The notes: a model not told the origin generated them from the sequence alone. A stretch of 64,000 nt of DNA from Fusibacter bizertensis (GCF_029914245.1 NZ_JARYZI010000007.1:1-64000); one strand, 5' to 3'. Shown: positions 1 to 8,460, counted from the first letter of the stretch. Translations and numbers: made by a program.

Positions 1-78
1 ATGGGACCTAACGTTGCTGGTGTAATCGGTTCAGCAGTATCTGCAGGTGTGTTACTTTCATTGTTTTCAGGATTTTAG
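1..78 (+). CDS. C-terminal end of a probable sodium-translocating decarboxylase beta subunit (partial)
   Basis: Only the last 25 codons are in the window, open in frame 1 and ending with TAG at 76-78. The tail contains MGPNVAGVIGSAV followed by a short hydrophobic end. That is the usual C-terminus of the beta subunits of the oxaloacetate, methylmalonyl-CoA and glutaconyl-CoA decarboxylase sodium pumps (OadB/MmdB/GcdB), which are polytopic membrane proteins coupling decarboxylation to Na+ export. The identification rests on this short motif. The ATG at position 1 is internal, not the start. The next gene begins 12 bp downstream. Confidence 0.55.
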   Translation: MGPNVAGVIGSAVSAGVLLSLFSGF

Positions 79-90
79 TGAGGTGTCATT

Positions 91-849
91 GTGAATCAAA
101 CCTTAGAACTTATGCTATCACATCGCTCTATTAGAAAATTCACTGATCAAAAGGTGGATGAGCGTGAATTAGATATCATCATACGCGCAGCGCAAGCTGC
201 TGCAACGTCAAGTTTTTTGCAGGCTTATAGTATTATTGATGTTAAAGATCCAGAGATTAGAGCACAGCTAAAAACGCTGTGTGGCGATCAAGAATACGTT
301 GAAAAATCACCCATTTTCCTCGTGTTCTGTGGAGATACTCACCGCATCAAAACTGTCTGTGAATCTGAAAAAGTCTTGCAAAGCGATCAAGGGGATTCAT
401 CTTATGAATCTGGCTGGACGGAAACGTTTATAATTGCGACTGTGGATGCTGCTATAGCAGGGCAAAATGCGATGCTTGCGGCAGAGTCACTTGGCCTAGG
501 TGGCGTCTATATCGGAGGCATACGCAACCACGCGCAAGAGGCTTCAAAACTGCTTAAACTCCCGGAGGAAGTGTACCCTGTCTTCGGCATGTGTCTGGGT
601 TATCCCGCTCAAGACCCTGAGGTTAAGCAGCGCTTGCCTAAACAGATCGTCTATCATGTCGACCAGTATTCAGAGATGGATGAAGCCACTCTTGAAGCGT
701 ATGATACTAAGATAAGTGACTATTATGTAAAAAGAACTAAGGGGAAAATTAAAGATTCATGGTCTGAAGCAGTTAGCAAAAAGTTTGTACAGGAAAAACG
801 CGAACATATGCTAAAGTTTTTACAAGACAGAGGCTTCATTAAGAGATAA
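91..849 (+). CDS. NfsA-like nitroreductase, FMN-dependent
   Basis: A 252-residue protein of the nitroreductase fold, which binds FMN and reduces nitro groups, quinones or flavins with NAD(P)H in the cytoplasm. The N-terminal HRSIRKFTDQ segment is the family's phosphate-binding motif. The central GQNAMLAAESLGLGGVYIGGIRN and GMCLGYPAQ regions are typical of the NfsA/FRP branch, and the length fits that branch (about 240-250). It starts with GTG at 91 after a GAGGTG ribosome site at 80-85. It lies 12 bp behind the decarboxylase gene, so it may be co-transcribed, and a strong hairpin terminator follows it. The substrate cannot be deduced. Confidence 0.9.
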   Translation: MNQTLELMLSHRSIRKFTDQKVDERELDIIIRAAQAAATSSFLQAYSIIDVKDPEIRAQLKTLCGDQEYVEKSPIFLVFCGDTHRIKTVCESEKVLQSDQGDSSYESGWTETFIIATVDAAIAGQNAMLAAESLGLGGVYIGGIRNHAQEASKLLKLPEEVYPVFGMCLGYPAQDPEVKQRLPKQIVYHVDQYSEMDEATLEAYDTKISDYYVKRTKGKIKDSWSEAVSKKFVQEKREHMLKFLQDRGFIKR

Positions 850-888
850 ATGGTGTAAAAATAATATATAATTTAAAGCAACAAATAA

Positions 889-940
889 GGGGTATTATGC
901 AAATGATCATAGAATCATTTCATAATACCCCTATTTTATT
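889..940. terminator. Bidirectional rho-independent terminator
   Basis: An 11-bp stem GGGGTATTATG (889-899) pairs with CATAATACCCC (921-931), with a second inner stem AAATGAT/ATCATTT in the loop and a T-rich tail. It separates the nitroreductase from the convergent diguanylate cyclase gene and probably serves both. Confidence 0.85.
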
Positions 941-971
941 GATAGCGATACCTTTAAATGTTACGCTTACC

Positions 972-2066
972 TTAGTTCGGAAAAATTGGAAGAACATCCT
1001 GATTATTGATGACCCAAGTTTTATTCTTTCCTTTATACTTTGAGACGTAGAGCGCTCGATCAGCATCTTTCATAATGTCTTCGAATTTATGATGTGCATC
1101 AGATAGCGTTGCTATCCCAAGACTAACTGTAAATTTTATGCAAGTATCTCCATGTAAGACACACATGTTTTCTACATCGAGTCTAATTCGTTCAGCGAGG
1201 ATATAACTCACGTCAAGAGTAGTGTTTTCTAGTAAAATTGAAAATTCCTCACCACCATACCGGGCAAATATTGCGCCTTCATTCAGTTGTCGTTTTACAG
1301 TTTGGGAGAGTTGTTTTAGTACGAGATCACCTACGTGATGACCATATGTGTCATTGATCACTTTAAAGTTATCAATATCAAAAATAATAGCTGATAAGGG
1401 GAGTTTTTTCTCTTTATAGGTTGAAAACAAATTCTCCCCTTTATTGGTAAAGTACCCTCTATTATGGATAAGTGTCAACGCATCATATTCTGCTAAGAAT
1501 GATAAGGCCTTTTCTTTATTAGACAATTGTAATGCATACAGATATAGCATGAAACTCAGCGAAATAAAGGCAGTCAACAAACTCATATTATAAAACAATA
1601 GTTGACGATTCTCTGGTATCACTACGATAGGACCAGCAATCTGAACATTGGTACTTAAAAAAAAGCTAACAGTAATTACTAAAGAAAATGATATTGAGAA
1701 GATTTTCTGGGATGTTTGACTTAAATCATTGATGAGAAAAAGTACAACTACCAAGGGTAAGAGCATATATTGAAACCCGGAAGCAGGCGTAAAAAAGTAA
1801 TTGGTCTGGAGAATAACGATAAAGATTGAGGCCATAACTGCGATAATTTTGGATAGAAAGTTGAAGTTGTAAACCGAAAGGCGTGCGGCTGCGATAAATG
1901 GAAAAAATATTAGAAACTGTATAAGAGCTGCAAAGTAATAGCCTAGTAAAAAAAAGAGAGTGGAAAACAGTAAGATAACGATCATAGATACATGCAAATA
2001 GGCAGAGTATAACTTATCTCTAGCAGTGAGTTCCATATTTTGATTACTGTGAAAAGGTATATGCAT
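972..2066 (-). CDS. Membrane-bound diguanylate cyclase (GGDEF)
   Basis: 364 residues. About six hydrophobic helices lie within residues 22-180 and form an unassigned membrane sensor region. A GGDEF domain follows at 190-355 with active-site motif RYGGEEF at 269-275, so the protein probably makes c-di-GMP from two GTP at the inner membrane face. The RxxD inhibitory site normally five residues before the motif is replaced by LNEG, so product feedback is probably absent. The gene stands alone between a shared terminator and a 270-bp divergent intergenic region. Enzyme class is secure; the signal sensed is unknown. Confidence 0.92.
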   Translation of the reverse strand: MHIPFHSNQNMELTARDKLYSAYLHVSMIVILLFSTLFFLLGYYFAALIQFLIFFPFIAAARLSVYNFNFLSKIIAVMASIFIVILQTNYFFTPASGFQYMLLPLVVVLFLINDLSQTSQKIFSISFSLVITVSFFLSTNVQIAGPIVVIPENRQLLFYNMSLLTAFISLSFMLYLYALQLSNKEKALSFLAEYDALTLIHNRGYFTNKGENLFSTYKEKKLPLSAIIFDIDNFKVINDTYGHHVGDLVLKQLSQTVKRQLNEGAIFARYGGEEFSILLENTTLDVSYILAERIRLDVENMCVLHGDTCIKFTVSLGIATLSDAHHKFEDIMKDADRALYVSKYKGKNKTWVINNQDVLPIFPN

Positions 2067-2142
2067 AGAAAAATCTCCAAACTAAATTTATATATACAAC
2101 ATCAAAAGAGCCGGTGTAAGTGTTGAAAATAGAACGTTATAG

Positions 2143-2157
2143 ATTGAATCATTCAAT
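2143..2157. promoter_or_regulatory. Perfect 15-bp palindrome upstream of the cyclase gene
   Basis: ATTGAAT-C-ATTCAAT lies 77 bp upstream of the GGDEF start. The same half-site occurs as ATTGAAT-N4-ATTCAAT at the TetR gene (30512-30529), with different spacing. It could be an operator or a chance AT-rich palindrome. Confidence 0.3.
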
Positions 2158-2273
2158 TATAGCACATATTTATGTTGCTTTTTTGTAAAAAGATTTTTAT
2201 ATAGTAAAAATTAATAAATAGTTTATTTTCTTGATAAAATGGCGAGAAAAAAGGCAGCGTTTTTGTACGGAAT

Positions 2274-2302
2274 TTGCAGCAATATGCAAGTTGCGTTATA
2301 AT
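2274..2302 (+). promoter_or_regulatory. Sigma-A promoter for the PLP/GNAT fusion gene
   Basis: TTGCAG (2274-2279) and TATAAT (2297-2302) are separated by exactly 17 bp, and an AGGAGG-like site (TGGGAGG) lies directly before the ATG at 2339. Confidence 0.7.
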
Positions 2303-2338
2303 TATTATAAGAATAGATAAAAAATTGGGAGGTATGAG

Positions 2339-3577
2339 ATGCATTTAAGTGGTCAGACACCATTGTTTAGAGCAAAAAATCTTGAGAAGTATTTGGGGTT
2401 AGACGCAATCTATCTTAAACTTGAAGGAAGCAATCCAACAGGACATAAGAATGATAGGATAGCTGAAGCGCTTGTAAAATATGCAGAAGAAGTTGAAGTG
2501 AAATCCATTTTCGTATATGGTACAGAACAATATCTGAAGTCTATATATTATTTTGCGTCTGCGAAGGAATTTGATATTTATGCGCCTAAAACAAAAGAAA
2601 CGACGCCTTATTATAAAAAATATCCTGATATCAACTGGCTTACCATACCAGTGAAGAAAAATGATTCATCAAATGATGTTTTTGAACAGTATGCGCAAGA
2701 ACAAGGGTACATCTATCTGTCAGAATGGGAAAAGAAACCTTTTATAAGAGGATTAGCAATCCAGAAGATGATGGAAGAATCCATTGATAAGATTGGAACT
2801 GTTGGGAATGTATGGACGCAAATCAATGGTGGATATACATTAAGAAGTATCTACCATGAAGCGATGAGGAAATGGGTAGATGGTACAATGGAACATATGC
2901 CCAAATTTCATTGTGGATTATCAAGCTCAAAGTTAAGTGTTCTTGAAGAGTCTGAATCAATTCATGAGATTGTTACCACCACAAAAGCAAATACTATAGC
3001 GATTACTCAAGACGAACTGAAAGAGGCAGTAAAGCTTCTTCGTAAGTTAGAGCATATCAAGATCAAGCCTTCAGAGGCATATTCAATTGCTGCAATGATT
3101 CAAAAACATGATAATCTAAAAGGAAATCACTTGGTGTTCCTGAACGATGGAAGAAATGAGATTGAATTAGACGAAATTTCTAATAACAAAGGCCTCGACA
3201 AAGAAGAGGTTGTAGCGATAACTAGAAAACTGCTAGAACCTTATAATGACAGTATTGGCGAAACAGAAGACGCTGTACAAAAAGCCATTGATAAAGGCTT
3301 TATCTTTAAAGCAACTCGAAATGGAGAAATACAAGGAATCTGTATCATCGTACACATGGGGTTTGAAACGTTTATTCCATCCTATCACCTGGCATATATA
3401 GGCGTGAAAAAAGGTAACTCTGGAAGAGGCGTAGCAACGGAATTAATCAATCAAGCGATTGAAAAAACGGGTGGAAACCTATCACTACATGTAGACATCC
3501 CAAATGGTAGAGCGAAGAAACTCTACGAAAAGATGGGATTTGTCCACACCTATGACAGGATGTTATATAAAGGATAA
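2339..3577 (+). CDS. Fusion of a threonine-synthase-like PLP domain with a GNAT acetyltransferase
   Basis: 412 residues. Residues 1-270 resemble fold-type II PLP enzymes (threonine synthase, cysteine synthase). Visible are the LEGSNPTGHKNDR segment at 28-40, a shortened glycine loop INGGYTLRSI and the late IKIKPSEAYSIAA segment. Relatives usually read NPTGxxKDR, with the Schiff-base lysine at the seventh position. Here lysine is at the sixth and asparagine at the seventh, so catalysis is doubtful. Residues 280-412 form a GNAT N-acetyltransferase with the acetyl-CoA-binding GNSGRGVATELI loop and the terminal LYEKMGFV motif. Start and promoter are well defined. The PLP half is shorter than a full threonine synthase. 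Possibly it makes and acetylates an amino acid; no neighbour indicates the substrate. Confidence 0.8.
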   Translation: MHLSGQTPLFRAKNLEKYLGLDAIYLKLEGSNPTGHKNDRIAEALVKYAEEVEVKSIFVYGTEQYLKSIYYFASAKEFDIYAPKTKETTPYYKKYPDINWLTIPVKKNDSSNDVFEQYAQEQGYIYLSEWEKKPFIRGLAIQKMMEESIDKIGTVGNVWTQINGGYTLRSIYHEAMRKWVDGTMEHMPKFHCGLSSSKLSVLEESESIHEIVTTTKANTIAITQDELKEAVKLLRKLEHIKIKPSEAYSIAAMIQKHDNLKGNHLVFLNDGRNEIELDEISNNKGLDKEEVVAITRKLLEPYNDSIGETEDAVQKAIDKGFIFKATRNGEIQGICIIVHMGFETFIPSYHLAYIGVKKGNSGRGVATELINQAIEKTGGNLSLHVDIPNGRAKKLYEKMGFVHTYDRMLYKG

Positions 3578-3578
3578 C

Positions 3579-4739
3579 TCATGTTTTATAAAGGACTTTT
3601 CTTTTACTTAAGGAAGGTCCTTTTTCATGTTTAATAGCTGTAATTCCGGATTTCATCACAAGACCACGGATTCTTTTGTCGTACATCCCTGGACTTTTTA
3701 AATTCTTAAATAGAATATTATGACGAATGGAATCACAGTAATGATCATATCTACTTAAAACTTTACTATAATTGTGAAGCTTACTTGTTGCAAGAGCATT
3801 GCATAAGAATAAGGAAGTTTTTAGTGCATAACTGATGCCTTCAGCGGAAGTTGGACTTGTAGCGCCAGCTGCTTCACCTATTAACACTAATGGGAGTTGC
3901 TTTCCATTAGGTGTTTTGTGAAGGTGCGTGAAGTATAAGTCATTAGGTCTCATCGTTCGTTCGATAAAAGCGCCTTCAACTGAATGTTCATCTGCTAAGT
4001 CAACGCCTAGATAGGTACTCATTTTTTGTTTGAGCAGCTCAAACTTCAAGTGGGGATTTTCTTCAGTGCATGGTAAAGCAGTACCAAGTAAAATAGTATT
4101 CTTCTTTTGAATCATCCATGAATAATAATCACTTACATCAGAATCAAATATTCCAACAAAATAGGGTAGTCTTTGTGACGATTCATAACTTTTCTGAATG
4201 CTAAAATAGTTTGCTTTTTTTGTAGGATCAACGATTTTTCTGCGTGTAAAGGAATTTGCACCATCAGCAGCAACGAGACACTTGGACTGAAGATGATGTA
4301 TCACATCATTTTGAAAATACTCAACTTCCCAGTAACCATCCATGGCATAAATGTTTTTTACCACAGCATCAGTAATTTTTTCTACGCGATTTGAAATTGA
4401 GTTAAACAGATACCGATCGAATTTCTCTCTGTCAAAATTGTAGTATAATCGCTTGTAATCTCTTTCAACATGATTGTCAAAATCAATGGTTCTCACTTTA
4501 AAAAATTGAGGTGAATCCAAAATGTCAGAAGGAAGAGAAAGACCGAGTTTTGCCAACATGTGCTGTGCATCTGGTGACAAGAGACCTCCACATGATTTGA
4601 TACGTCGATGGTCAGAAGGCTGATTGAGAGCCCGTTTATCAATGATTGCTGTTTTGTATGAAGCGTTGGGATCATCCCCAATCAACCTTGCTAGATTAGC
4701 ACCTGCAGGACCAGCACCAATAATTAGTAAATCAAACAT
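3579..4739 (-). CDS. Geranylgeranyl-reductase-family FAD-dependent oxidoreductase
   Basis: 386 residues. The N-terminus has the FAD-binding Rossmann motif GAGPAGANLA at 8-17. SCGGLLSPDA near residue 50 is a family signature, and GEAAGATSPTSAEGISYAL near 290 is the second FAD motif of the geranylgeranyl reductase/ChlP group. These soluble or peripheral flavoproteins reduce or hydroxylate prenyl or similar lipid chains. Start ATG at 4739 follows AAGGAGGAAT. It is convergent with the PLP/GNAT gene, the two stop codons being 1 bp apart. The C-terminal ~25 residues are lysine/arginine-rich and overlap the other gene's terminator. Substrate unknown. Confidence 0.85.
   Translation of the reverse strand: MFDLLIIGAGPAGANLARLIGDDPNASYKTAIIDKRALNQPSDHRRIKSCGGLLSPDAQHMLAKLGLSLPSDILDSPQFFKVRTIDFDNHVERDYKRLYYNFDREKFDRYLFNSISNRVEKITDAVVKNIYAMDGYWEVEYFQNDVIHHLQSKCLVAADGANSFTRRKIVDPTKKANYFSIQKSYESSQRLPYFVGIFDSDVSDYYSWMIQKKNTILLGTALPCTEENPHLKFELLKQKMSTYLGVDLADEHSVEGAFIERTMRPNDLYFTHLHKTPNGKQLPLVLIGEAAGATSPTSAEGISYALKTSLFLCNALATSKLHNYSKVLSRYDHYCDSIRHNILFKNLKSPGMYDKRIRGLVMKSGITAIKHEKGPSLSKRKVLYKT
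3589..3625 (+). terminator. Terminator inside the convergent gene
   Basis: AAAGGAC (about 3590) pairs with GTCCTTT, followed by a T run to 3625. It ends the PLP/GNAT transcript, yet it lies within the last codons of the gene on the opposite strand. Confidence 0.7.
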
Positions 4740-4850
4740 AATTCCTCCTTAAAATAAAATCACTCAAATTTCACCGCTCAAGCTCATCTTTGAAAATACA
4801 ATACCACACTTTTTATCGTAAAACAATAAAAATATATTTTAAAACAATGT

Positions 4851-4906
4851 ATTTTAGTTGATAAACAATCATTTTAGTTGACAAAGTGGTTATACTTATG
4901 ATAAGT
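4851..4906 (+). promoter_or_regulatory. Promoter with tandem direct-repeat operator for the DUF2975/XRE pair
   Basis: ATTTTAGTTGATA (4851-4863) and ATTTTAGTTGACA (4871-4883) are direct repeats exactly 20 bp apart, each preceded by AACAAT. The second contains a consensus -35 TTGACA (4878-4883), with a -10-like ATAAGT 17 bp later. Two helical turns of spacing suits a small DNA-binding protein such as the XRE regulator of this operon. Confidence 0.5.
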
Positions 4907-5005
4907 TTAAGGCGATAGAATAATTGATGATGAGATAATTGATGATGATAGTTGAGCTATGAGTTGAATCAATCATATGGCTTAGCTCTATTCAAGGAGA
5001 GAATT

Positions 5006-5482
5006 ATGAAACGCGTACAACAAATATTATTAAGAAGCTTTATTATACTTATAGGGAGTATCATAGCGGGGCTATGCATACTTTGGTTGCCGTCACAGGC
5101 CAAGATCACTGCAGAGAACTTTCCTGAATTTGCATACCTAAGGTATCCTGTGTTGATCTGGATGATTGCGACGACGCTTCCATTTTACTTTGCACTTATT
5201 CAAGCCTTTGATTTGCTAAGGCTAATTGATCATCAAGAAGCGTTTAGTCAAAAATCAGTGATGAGACTTAAAAATATAAGTTATTGTGGATTGACAATAG
5301 CGGCGAGCTATTTTGTGCTTGGGATCATCTTAGCATTTTTAAATGCAAATCATCCTGGGATTGTACTTGCATTTGGAGCACTTATTTTTATGTCATCTAT
5401 TATAGCGTTCTTTGCAAATCTGCTGAAGCTATTACTTGAGGAAGCACTTGAGTATAAAGCTGAAGTTGATTTGACAGTGTGA
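5006..5482 (+). CDS. DUF2975 family membrane protein
   Basis: 158 residues from the ATG at 5006, which follows AAGGAGAG; an upstream in-frame ATG at 4952 lacks a ribosome site. Four transmembrane helices are visible, near residues 8-28, 45-68, 90-112 and 118-140. DUF2975 proteins are typically encoded with a tiny YozG-like XRE regulator, as here with an 8-bp gap. Their function is unknown; a membrane signal-sensing partner of the regulator is the usual suggestion. Confidence 0.8.
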   Translation: MKRVQQILLRSFIILIGSIIAGLCILWLPSQAKITAENFPEFAYLRYPVLIWMIATTLPFYFALIQAFDLLRLIDHQEAFSQKSVMRLKNISYCGLTIAASYFVLGIILAFLNANHPGIVLAFGALIFMSSIIAFFANLLKLLLEEALEYKAEVDLTV

Positions 5483-5490
5483 GGTGAAAT

Positions 5491-5715
5491 ATGGCAATAG
5501 TGATTAACCTCGATGTGATGCTAGCAAAGAGAAAGATGAGTGTAACGGAGTTGTCTGAAAAGGTAGGCGTCACCATGGCGAATTTATCAATCTTAAAGAC
5601 AGGAAAAGCTAAAGCAGTTCGCTTTTCAACACTTGAAAAGATATGTGAAGTCCTGGATTGTCAGCCAGGTGATATCCTAGAATATGATCCTAAAAAAAGC
5701 ACTACAATAACATAG
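5491..5715 (+). CDS. YozG-like XRE/Cro-CI helix-turn-helix regulator
   Basis: 74 residues, nearly all one HTH_XRE domain. KMSVTELSEKVGVTMANLSILKTGKAKAVRFSTLEKICEVL contains the helix-turn-helix, and CQPGDILEYDP is the standard end of the minimal YozG type. It binds DNA and probably controls its own operon through the repeats at 4851-4883. The start follows GAGGTG. The end overlaps a terminator. Confidence 0.9.
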   Translation: MAIVINLDVMLAKRKMSVTELSEKVGVTMANLSILKTGKAKAVRFSTLEKICEVLDCQPGDILEYDPKKSTTIT

Positions 5716-5738
5716 CGTATTGTAGTGCCTTCTTTTTA
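5699..5738. terminator. Bidirectional terminator
   Basis: GCACTACAATA (5699-5709) pairs with TATTGTAGTGC (5718-5728), flanked by an A run on the left and a T run on the right. It ends both the XRE gene and the convergent ABC exporter operon. Confidence 0.85.
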
Positions 5739-6518
5739 TGAACCAGTAGATTTATAATGCTTTACACCGAAATTCCAAAAAAGAAGTGAAGGGATGATAA
5801 ACAGTACACCGACAAGCGGAATAAACGCATATGTCCAAGAAGTATAGCCAGGTTTATCTAAAAGATAGTTCAGTGGCAATATGTTCACCACCGCAAATGG
5901 CACAACATAGGTAAAGAACTTTTGTATACTTTTAGCATAAATTGAAAGTGGATACTGAGACATCTCACGTCCACCATCGGTGAATATGTTGGCAATTTCC
6001 AGTCCTTGAATGGTCCAAAACGACATGGTAGCAAAGATGATAAATAAACCGGACATAATAAAGATCCCACCTATAACCATCAAGAAAACACAGAGAATTT
6101 TTAAAAACGTCCATGTGATTGAAAGGTTGATGATTGCCCAGGTAAAAATGATCGAACCTTGTATGAGTCTGCCAATACGCGTGAATTCAAATTTTGATCC
6201 TAGCACTTGAAGTGCAGTGGAGACGGGCCTAACCAGTATGCGATCAAAGTCGCCTGTGACTACCAAGCTTGAAAAGGAATCAAAGCCACGGACGAGCGCT
6301 TCACTAATGGAGAAAGCCATATGGATGCTACCATAGAGAAGAGCAACCTCTTGAAATCGCCATCCTGCAAGATTATCAAATCTTTCAAACAATAGATACA
6401 TACCTATAAAGACAAAAAATGGAACAAAAAACTGTCCAATTGAAAGCAAAATGAACGACGTTCGATATTCCAGTTGAGACTTCAACCACATCTTTGCATA
6501 TTTAAGAAAGAGTTTCAT
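5736..6518 (-). CDS. ABC-2 type permease (ABC2_membrane_6-like), second subunit
   Basis: 260 residues with six predicted membrane helices. It belongs to the family of paired ABC-2 permeases (COG3694/COG4587 type) that occur as two different permeases plus one ATPase. The segment DRILVRPVSTALQVLGSKFEF is characteristic of the cytoplasmic loop. Start ATG at 6518 follows AAGGGGGTTAAG. Only 1 bp separates it from the preceding permease stop, so translation is probably coupled. It forms the exporter membrane core with the next two genes; the cargo is unknown. Confidence 0.88.
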   Translation of the reverse strand: MKLFLKYAKMWLKSQLEYRTSFILLSIGQFFVPFFVFIGMYLLFERFDNLAGWRFQEVALLYGSIHMAFSISEALVRGFDSFSSLVVTGDFDRILVRPVSTALQVLGSKFEFTRIGRLIQGSIIFTWAIINLSITWTFLKILCVFLMVIGGIFIMSGLFIIFATMSFWTIQGLEIANIFTDGGREMSQYPLSIYAKSIQKFFTYVVPFAVVNILPLNYLLDKPGYTSWTYAFIPLVGVLFIIPSLLFWNFGVKHYKSTGS

Positions 6519-6519
6519 C

Positions 6520-7323
6520 TTAACCCCCTTGTACTGTTAGGTGCTTGAGCGATTTTTTCATCGCAGCCTGCCCTAAAGTCAACAAAACACCTATCCAAAT
6601 GACCTGAATAGCGATTCCAAACAGGGCATCTGAATAAACGATGTTTCCCGAATAAATTCTAAAAGGGAGATCCCCGGTATACCTAAAAGGGAGGATCATC
6701 ACAAAATTCCTTAGCCAAGTTGGCATCAATGGAATGGGTAAAATGAGCCCTGAAAAAAATTCGCCGATGACACTAAAAAGAAGCAGGGAACCTGTGGGTG
6801 AAAGTGTAATAAAAACTGAAATATAGATAAACATAGAGATTGCTACATTGATAATTAAACCCAGTATCAGTGAGAGAAAAAACAGTAGTGCAGAGATAGC
6901 TGAGTTTGGAAGTGCCAGTGCATAAGGTCCCGGCATAAAGACGGCTATTAATAGTATGGGGATGCACCTTAATATAGCTGAAGACAGCCTAGATGAAATT
7001 AGCTTAACATACCAAAAACCATAGGTGTTCAATGGACGACATAACTCATAAGCTATATTGCCTGTCCGGATGAGTTCAAAGAGTTCTTTATCTCTTAGCC
7101 AAAGGACAATAAAAACGAGAAAAGCTTGTTGAAGCCATATATAGGTGATCATTTGTTCCTTTGTAAAGCCATTAACTTCAGAGGCATCACCATAAAAAGT
7201 TGCAAAGATCATAATAGAGATTGCGCCCCAAAAGAACTGTGTAGCGACACCAGCGATAGCTGCTGCTCTGTACTGAAGACCTTGAGTAAGTCTCAACTTT
7301 AATAGTGTAAAATACCATTTCAT
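6520..7323 (-). CDS. ABC-2 type permease, first subunit
   Basis: 267 residues, six predicted helices, related to the neighbouring permease but clearly distinct. The loop LFELIRTGNIAYELCRPLNTYGFWYVKLI matches the conserved cytoplasmic segment of this permease class. Its ATG overlaps the ATPase stop codon by four bases (ATGA at 7320-7323), and the next permease begins just after its stop. It is an inner-membrane subunit of the exporter. Confidence 0.88.
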   Translation of the reverse strand: MKWYFTLLKLRLTQGLQYRAAAIAGVATQFFWGAISIMIFATFYGDASEVNGFTKEQMITYIWLQQAFLVFIVLWLRDKELFELIRTGNIAYELCRPLNTYGFWYVKLISSRLSSAILRCIPILLIAVFMPGPYALALPNSAISALLFFLSLILGLIINVAISMFIYISVFITLSPTGSLLLFSVIGEFFSGLILPIPLMPTWLRNFVMILPFRYTGDLPFRIYSGNIVYSDALFGIAIQVIWIGVLLTLGQAAMKKSLKHLTVQGG

Positions 7324-8288
7324 ATTGAGAACTCCTTATACATATTGACGATCACTTCTTCGATAGGTTGTGTTTCCACGGCTATATCTAAGATATTAAA
7401 AGATGAAGTTAGGTGCTGGATCAAAACGGGAACAGAGTTTTCAGAAAGATTGACATCTATAACAGCACGTTCAGATGTTTGTGAGATGATTTGACACCCA
7501 TTTAGGGAAAAATCTTGGCTAGAAGTTTCGTAATCGACGATGACACGTTTACTTTTAACATAGGATTCTTTTAGGTTTTTTAGATCTCCATCATAAAGTT
7601 TTTTTCCTTTACCGATGAGGATCAATCGATTGGCAAGAGCTTCAATATCGCTCATATCGTGAGTCGTAAGGATCACTGTTACACCGCGTTCTTCATTGAT
7701 TTTTTTGATAAACTTACGTACAGCGATTTTAGAAACTGCATCTAGTCCTATAGTAGGTTCATCTAAAAATAAGATACTCGGTTCGTGAAGTAATGCAGCA
7801 GCAATTTCGCAGCGCATCCTTTGCCCTAGGCTGAGTTGTCTAACGGGTTTATGGAGTAACGGTGAAAGATCAAGGTAGGTAACTAGTTGATCAAGAGAAC
7901 GTTTGTACTGATGATCAGAGAGTTTGTAGATATCCTTTAAGAGTTCAAAGGAATCTATAACGGGTACATCCCACCAAAGTTGAGTTCTCTGACCAAAGAC
8001 GACACCTATGTTTCTAACATGTTCAATGCGAGATTGCCATGGGGTTAGGCCCATAATTTCACAAGAGCCAGAACTGGGAACAAGTATGCCACTCATGATC
8101 TTGATAGTGGTAGACTTTCCCGCGCCATTGGGACCAATATACCCAACAATCTCACCTTTTTTCATGCGGAAAGAGAGATCAGATAACGCATAGACAGTTT
8201 CATGCTCCCTGCTTATAAAGGAAGAAAACATGCCTTTCTTGCGTTTGGCAACTTGAAATGCTTTTGAAAGATTTTCAATTTCAATCAT
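7320..8288 (-). CDS. ABC exporter ATP-binding protein
   Basis: 322 residues. The nucleotide-binding domain has Walker A GPNGAGKST near residue 53, signature LSLGQRMR near 155, Walker B ILFLDEPTIGLD near 175 and the switch histidine in LTTHDMSDIE. The ~80-residue C-terminal extension is common in this exporter class. It powers the two permeases encoded downstream. Start ATG at 8288 follows CTAGGAGGCAC. A promoter 40 bp upstream reads toward the operon. Confidence 0.93.
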   Translation of the reverse strand: MIEIENLSKAFQVAKRKKGMFSSFISREHETVYALSDLSFRMKKGEIVGYIGPNGAGKSTTIKIMSGILVPSSGSCEIMGLTPWQSRIEHVRNIGVVFGQRTQLWWDVPVIDSFELLKDIYKLSDHQYKRSLDQLVTYLDLSPLLHKPVRQLSLGQRMRCEIAAALLHEPSILFLDEPTIGLDAVSKIAVRKFIKKINEERGVTVILTTHDMSDIEALANRLILIGKGKKLYDGDLKNLKESYVKSKRVIVDYETSSQDFSLNGCQIISQTSERAVIDVNLSENSVPVLIQHLTSSFNILDIAVETQPIEEVIVNMYKEFSI

Positions 8289-8324
8289 TGTGCCTCCTAG
8301 AATATTTATTTGTAAGGGAAAGAT

Positions 8325-8353
8325 ATTATATCAAAAGTATAGATGAGAAGCAA
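8325..8353 (-). promoter_or_regulatory. Promoter for the ABC exporter operon
   Basis: On the minus strand TTGCTT (8348-8353) and a perfect TATAAT (8325-8330) are separated by 17 bp, 37 bp upstream of the ATPase start. Confidence 0.65.
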
Positions 8354-8430
8354 CATTGATTTGAGAAAATAGGCTAAATTGACAAGATTGATTATTTTAT
8401 CACAAATAATTGCTTTGAGTTGTAGACAAC

Positions 8431-8460
8431 TTGATAGTTAACCTATTATAATAATATAAT
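8431..8460 (+). promoter_or_regulatory. Likely promoter for the first chemotaxis receptor gene
   Basis: TTGATA (8431-8436) and TATAAT (8455-8460) are 18 bp apart in the 308-bp divergent intergenic region. The resulting leader of about 130 nt shows no riboswitch that I recognise; the rest of the region is AT-rich without clear features. Confidence 0.45.

Noticed and set aside
2153-2344. A 63-codon minus-strand reading in the intergenic region before the PLP/GNAT gene
   Set aside because: No ribosome site, extreme AT-driven composition, and it covers the promoter and start of the plus-strand gene.
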